17,510 bases of DNA from an uncultured Roseateles sp. (lineage in GTDB: Bacteria; Pseudomonadota; Gammaproteobacteria; Burkholderiales; Burkholderiaceae), in NCBI GenBank assembly GCA_946480605.1, contig CAMLKW010000075.1:1-17510 (forward strand). The letters run 5' to 3'. Both the position numbers and the translations under genes were made by a program. The number at the start of each line of letters is the position of its first letter. Positions within the stretch are counted from its first letter, which is position 1. The notes under the pieces are model-generated. The model was not told the origin of the DNA, did not search any database, and saw only the letters and a program-made list of their open reading frames with translations. Below are positions 14,961-17,510 of the stretch, one piece after another.

Positions 14961-16235
14961 TCAGCCGGGCACAGAGGCTGCCCCCCACATGAAGCGGCTG
15001 CGCAGCTGCTGCACCGCGGGGTGGGCGGCCAGCAGCTTCAGCGGGGCGTTCAGCACCAGCGGCAACAACCCGCAGCGGGCCTTGAAGGCGGTGTCGATCA
15101 GGCCCGCCGCGCGCTCCACCTGGCCCAGCGCCGCCAGCGCGGGCGCGAACATCACGTTGCTGGCTGCGTTGTGCTGCTCGCCGCCCAGCGCCGCGTCGAT
15201 CAGCGCCAGCGCCCGGGCGGCCTCGCCGCAGCGCGCCAGCACGATGGGCTGGGTGGCGCGCACGTAGGACGGCGCATCGGCGCGCGCGTGCAGCCGCAGC
15301 GCCGGCTCGACCAGCTCGGGGCCGGGGTGCAGCTGGGCGCGCCACAGCAGGTGCTGGCTGATGGCCAGCGCGTTGTCGGGGTGGTCCAGCTCGGCGCGCT
15401 CGGCCTCGTGCAGCGCCGCCTCGGGCTGGCCGTCGTAGCCCAGCGCGCGCACCAGCATCACGCGCGGGTAGACGGCGAACGGCCGCTGCGCGACCGCGCG
15501 GCGCAGCACCTGCACCGCCTCGCCGCTGCGGCCGGTGGCCAGCAGGTGCCAGCCGAACAGCGGCAGCAGCTCGGCATCGTCGGGCTGCTCTCGGTAGGCG
15601 GCGCGGAACAGCGCCTCCGCATCGTCGAAGCGCCAGTCCATGTCGGCCAGCCACGCGCGCGCCACGCGCAGGCCCGGCGCGTGCGCGTCGTGGTGCTCGG
15701 CGGCGTCCAGCTGGGCCTGGCCGTCGGCCACGCTCACGCCCAGCTCAGCCGCCATGCCCCAGCCCACGGCCGCGCCGATGGTGGCGGCCAGCGATACGCG
15801 GGCGGGGGCGTAGTCGGGGTATTCGGCCACGATGGCGCGCAGCACCGTCAGCGCCCGGCCCATGCCGCGCGGCGTGCCGTGCTGGGCCAGCTCCCAGGCG
15901 TGCAGGTAGGCCTCGACGACGTCGGGCGGCGCCTTGACCACGGCCTGCAGGCGGCTGTGCACGACGGGCTCGGGCTGCACCAGCCGGTAGCCGAAGCCGT
16001 AGACGGCCTCGATCCTCACGTCGGGCAGCGCCCGGCGCAGCTGGCTGATGCAGCGGGCCAGGCTGTCGTCGGACACGGCCGAGCCGCTCCAGGCCTGCTC
16101 GACGAGGTCGGCCTTGCTGACCGCGTGCGGCTGGGCGCGGATCATCAGCGCCAGCACGGCGCTTTCCTTGGGCGGCAGGAACAGCGGCGCGGCCTGCCAG
16201 GTGGGCAGGCCGTCGGGGGTCAGGTCCAGTGACAT
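14961..16235 (-). CDS. Soluble winged-helix (OmpR/PhoB-type) transcriptional regulator with TPR-like C-terminus
   Basis: The 424-residue product has an OmpR/PhoB-type DNA-binding domain at about 17-87, with SKADLVEQAWSGSAVSDDSL, RCISQLRRALPD and IEAVYGFGYRLV. Unlike response regulators it has no receiver domain, and unlike CadC no transmembrane segment. From about residue 100 to the end it is helical with TPR-like repeats, such as DDAEALFRAAYREQPDDAEL, LLATGRSGEAVQVLRRAVAQ and EAALHEAERAELDHPDNALA. This layout matches HilA-like regulators, in which the TPR part binds a partner protein or effector. ATG 16235 fits the length of the domain; the Shine-Dalgarno is weak. It is followed at 43 bases by the C13 peptidase gene, which is the obvious candidate target or partner. 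Confidence 0.88.
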   Translation of the reverse strand: MSLDLTPDGLPTWQAAPLFLPPKESAVLALMIRAQPHAVSKADLVEQAWSGSAVSDDSLARCISQLRRALPDVRIEAVYGFGYRLVQPEPVVHSRLQAVVKAPPDVVEAYLHAWELAQHGTPRGMGRALTVLRAIVAEYPDYAPARVSLAATIGAAVGWGMAAELGVSVADGQAQLDAAEHHDAHAPGLRVARAWLADMDWRFDDAEALFRAAYREQPDDAELLPLFGWHLLATGRSGEAVQVLRRAVAQRPFAVYPRVMLVRALGYDGQPEAALHEAERAELDHPDNALAISQHLLWRAQLHPGPELVEPALRLHARADAPSYVRATQPIVLARCGEAARALALIDAALGGEQHNAASNVMFAPALAALGQVERAAGLIDTAFKARCGLLPLVLNAPLKLLAAHPAVQQLRSRFMWGAASVPG

Positions 16236-16306
16236 GCCGCCACTCTAGGACCTGTTCCACCCGGTACAGCGGATCACGTCGCGGCAGCAAGGCCGCGAAC
16301 AGCTTC

Positions 16307-16816
16307 TCAGGCCGCGGCTTGCAGCGCGCCGGCCAGGCCGAGTGCGGGGTTGGCCAGCAGACGCTCGATGTCCATCAGGATCAGCATGCGCCGCTCGACA
16401 GCGGCGATGCCGGTGACGAAGCCGGTGTCGAAGCCGGGGCTGCTCAGGCGCGGCGCGGGGCGGATGTGCGTCGCGCCCAGCTCCAGCACGTCGGACACCG
16501 CGTCCACGACGACGCCCAGCACGCGCTCGCCCAGGTTCAGCACGATGACGCCGGTCTGCGGCGTGCAGGGGGCCGCCTGGCCGAAGGCCAGACGCAGGTC
16601 CACGATGGGCGTGATGACGCCGCGCAGGTCGATGACGCCGCGCAGCACGGCCGGCGCGTTGGGGATGGCCACCGGCGGCTCGTAGGAGCGGATCTCCTGC
16701 ACCTGGCGGATGGCAATGCCGTACTCCTCGTCGCCCAGGCGGAAGCTCAGGTATTCGACCGGCGCGACCGGGGTGGTGGCGGGCGCGGGCGCCTCGATCA
16801 AGGCATGCATGGCCAC
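16307..16816 (-). CDS. cheW: CheW chemotaxis coupling protein
   Basis: The 169-residue product is a single CheW domain with a short Pro/Ala-rich leader. Typical segments are EYLSFRLGDEEYGIAIRQVQ, EIRSYEPPVAIPNAPAVLRG, VIDLRGVITPIVDLRLAFG, VIVLNLGERVLGVVVDAVSD and GFVTGIAAVERRMLILMDIE. CheW links chemoreceptors to the CheA kinase in the polar arrays. The gene starts one base after the stop of the chemoreceptor gene, so the two are almost certainly cotranscribed and translationally coupled, and this CheW may be dedicated to that receptor. Met3 (16810) is an alternative start. No CheA is seen in the window. Confidence 0.95.
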   Translation of the reverse strand: MAMHALIEAPAPATTPVAPVEYLSFRLGDEEYGIAIRQVQEIRSYEPPVAIPNAPAVLRGVIDLRGVITPIVDLRLAFGQAAPCTPQTGVIVLNLGERVLGVVVDAVSDVLELGATHIRPAPRLSSPGFDTGFVTGIAAVERRMLILMDIERLLANPALGLAGALQAAA

Positions 16817-16817
16817 C

Positions 16818-17510
16818 TCAGGCCGTGGCCAGGGATTGATCGATGCGGAACACCGACACGGCCTGCGTCAGCAGCTGGGCCTGCTGGTTCAGGCTGTCGG
16901 CCGCGGCGGCGCTCTCCTCCACGAGGGCGGCGTTCTGCTGCGTGACCTGGTCCAGCTGCTGGACGGCATCACCGACCTGGCCTATGCCCTGCGACTGCTC
17001 GTGGCTGGCCGCGCCGATCTCGCCCATCAGGTCGCTGACGCGGCGCACCTGGTCCTGGATCTCGGCCATGGTGCGGCCCGCGGCATCGACGAGGCCGCCG
17101 CCCTCCTCGACGGTTTCCACGCTCTGGCCGATCAGCACCTTGATCTCCTTGGCCGCGTCGGCCGAACGGCTGGCCAGCGCGCGCACCTCGGACGCGACGA
17201 CCGCGAAGCCGCGGCCCTGCTCGCCGGCCCGCGCGGCCTCGACCGCCGCGTTCAGCGCCAGGATGTTGGTCTGGAAGGCGATGCCGTCGATGACGCCGAT
17301 GATGTCGCCGATCTTCTTGGAGCTGGCCGACACGCGGCCCATCACCTCGACGACCTGGCCCACCACCTCGCCGCCGCGGGCCGCCACGGCCGACGCCGTG
17401 GCCGACAGCTGGGTGGCCTGGCGCGCCGTGTCGGCGTTCTGCTGCACGGTGACGGTCAGCTGCTCCATCGAGGCGGCGGTCTGCTGCAGGTTGGACGCCT
17501 GCTCCTCGGT
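16818..17510 (-). CDS. Methyl-accepting chemotaxis protein, C-terminal signalling domain (5' cut by window)
   Basis: The frame stays open to the window edge, so 230 C-terminal residues are seen, beginning [19 protein letters not shown]. The hairpin tip is canonical: [39 protein letters not shown]. Flanking heptad-repeat helices hold Gln/Glu-rich methylation segments, including [18 protein letters not shown] and the C-terminal [20 protein letters not shown]. The protein ends [13 protein letters not shown] with no NWETF-type CheR-binding pentapeptide, so adaptation enzymes must reach it by another route. The ligand-binding and HAMP regions lie outside the window. It is followed after one base by cheW. 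Confidence 0.96.
   Translation of the reverse strand, partial: TEEQASNLQQTAASMEQLTVTVQQNADTARQATQLSATASAVAARGGEVVGQVVEVMGRVSASSKKIGDIIGVIDGIAFQTNILALNAAVEAARAGEQGRGFAVVASEVRALASRSADAAKEIKVLIGQSVETVEEGGGLVDAAGRTMAEIQDQVRRVSDLMGEIGAASHEQSQGIGQVGDAVQQLDQVTQQNAALVEESAAAADSLNQQAQLLTQAVSVFRIDQSLATA

Noticed and set aside
11150..14992. 1280-residue plus-strand open frame
   Set aside because: Arg/Pro/Gln-rich shadow of the GH74 gene continuing antisense to the C13 peptidase; no motifs.
16280..16297. 6-bp hairpin after cheW as a terminator
   Set aside because: Short stem (16280-16285 with 16292-16297), no T run on the minus strand; such stems are common at this base composition.

Overview
The window looks like chromosomal DNA from a high-G+C betaproteobacterium, probably in Burkholderiales (a Rubrivivax/Roseateles/Mitsuaria-type relative). 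This rests on codon use dominated by G/C third positions, the SAH riboswitch in front of ahcY, and the protein families seen. The genus is inference. There are no rRNA or tRNA genes, insertion sequences or CRISPR arrays that I can see.

Left part (1-4046): the 3' end of a YcaQ-like winged-helix gene meets a broken aldo/keto reductase gene on the minus strand. The broken gene has an internal deletion, a one-base frameshift and a lost C-terminus. Divergent from it is a clear S-adenosylhomocysteine (SAH) riboswitch (about 885-956) leading ahcY, a tlyA-family RNA methyltransferase and metF. tlyA and metF overlap by 4 bases. The three genes form a methyl-cycle operon: AhcY clears SAH, MetF makes 5-methyl-THF for methionine resynthesis, and TlyA is a SAM consumer that makes SAH.

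Middle part (4047-8397): an OmpW-family porin between two hairpin terminator candidates, then a TonB-dependent receptor and a low-molecular-weight tyrosine phosphatase. Next comes about 600 bases of gene debris: an unidentified minus-strand C-terminal fragment, a probable gspA C-terminal fragment and a clear gspB C-terminal fragment. This looks like a collapsed type II secretion accessory locus.

Right-middle part (8398-13541): a GPH-family (MelB-like) sugar:cation symporter with an operator-like inverted repeat upstream, a membrane-anchored GGDEF protein, and, divergent from it, a secreted GH74-type beta-propeller glycoside hydrolase. A perfect 9+9 palindrome lies upstream of the hydrolase. 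The TonB receptor, GPH symporter and GH74 enzyme could together serve uptake of a beta-glucan-type oligosaccharide, but they are not one operon and this is inference.

Right part (13508-17510), all minus strand: an N-terminal part of a chemoreceptor (cut by the window edge) is followed after one base by cheW. Then come a soluble winged-helix/TPR regulator and, 43 bases later, a membrane-anchored C13 (legumain-like) cysteine peptidase. The regulator/peptidase pair is the least familiar arrangement in the window.
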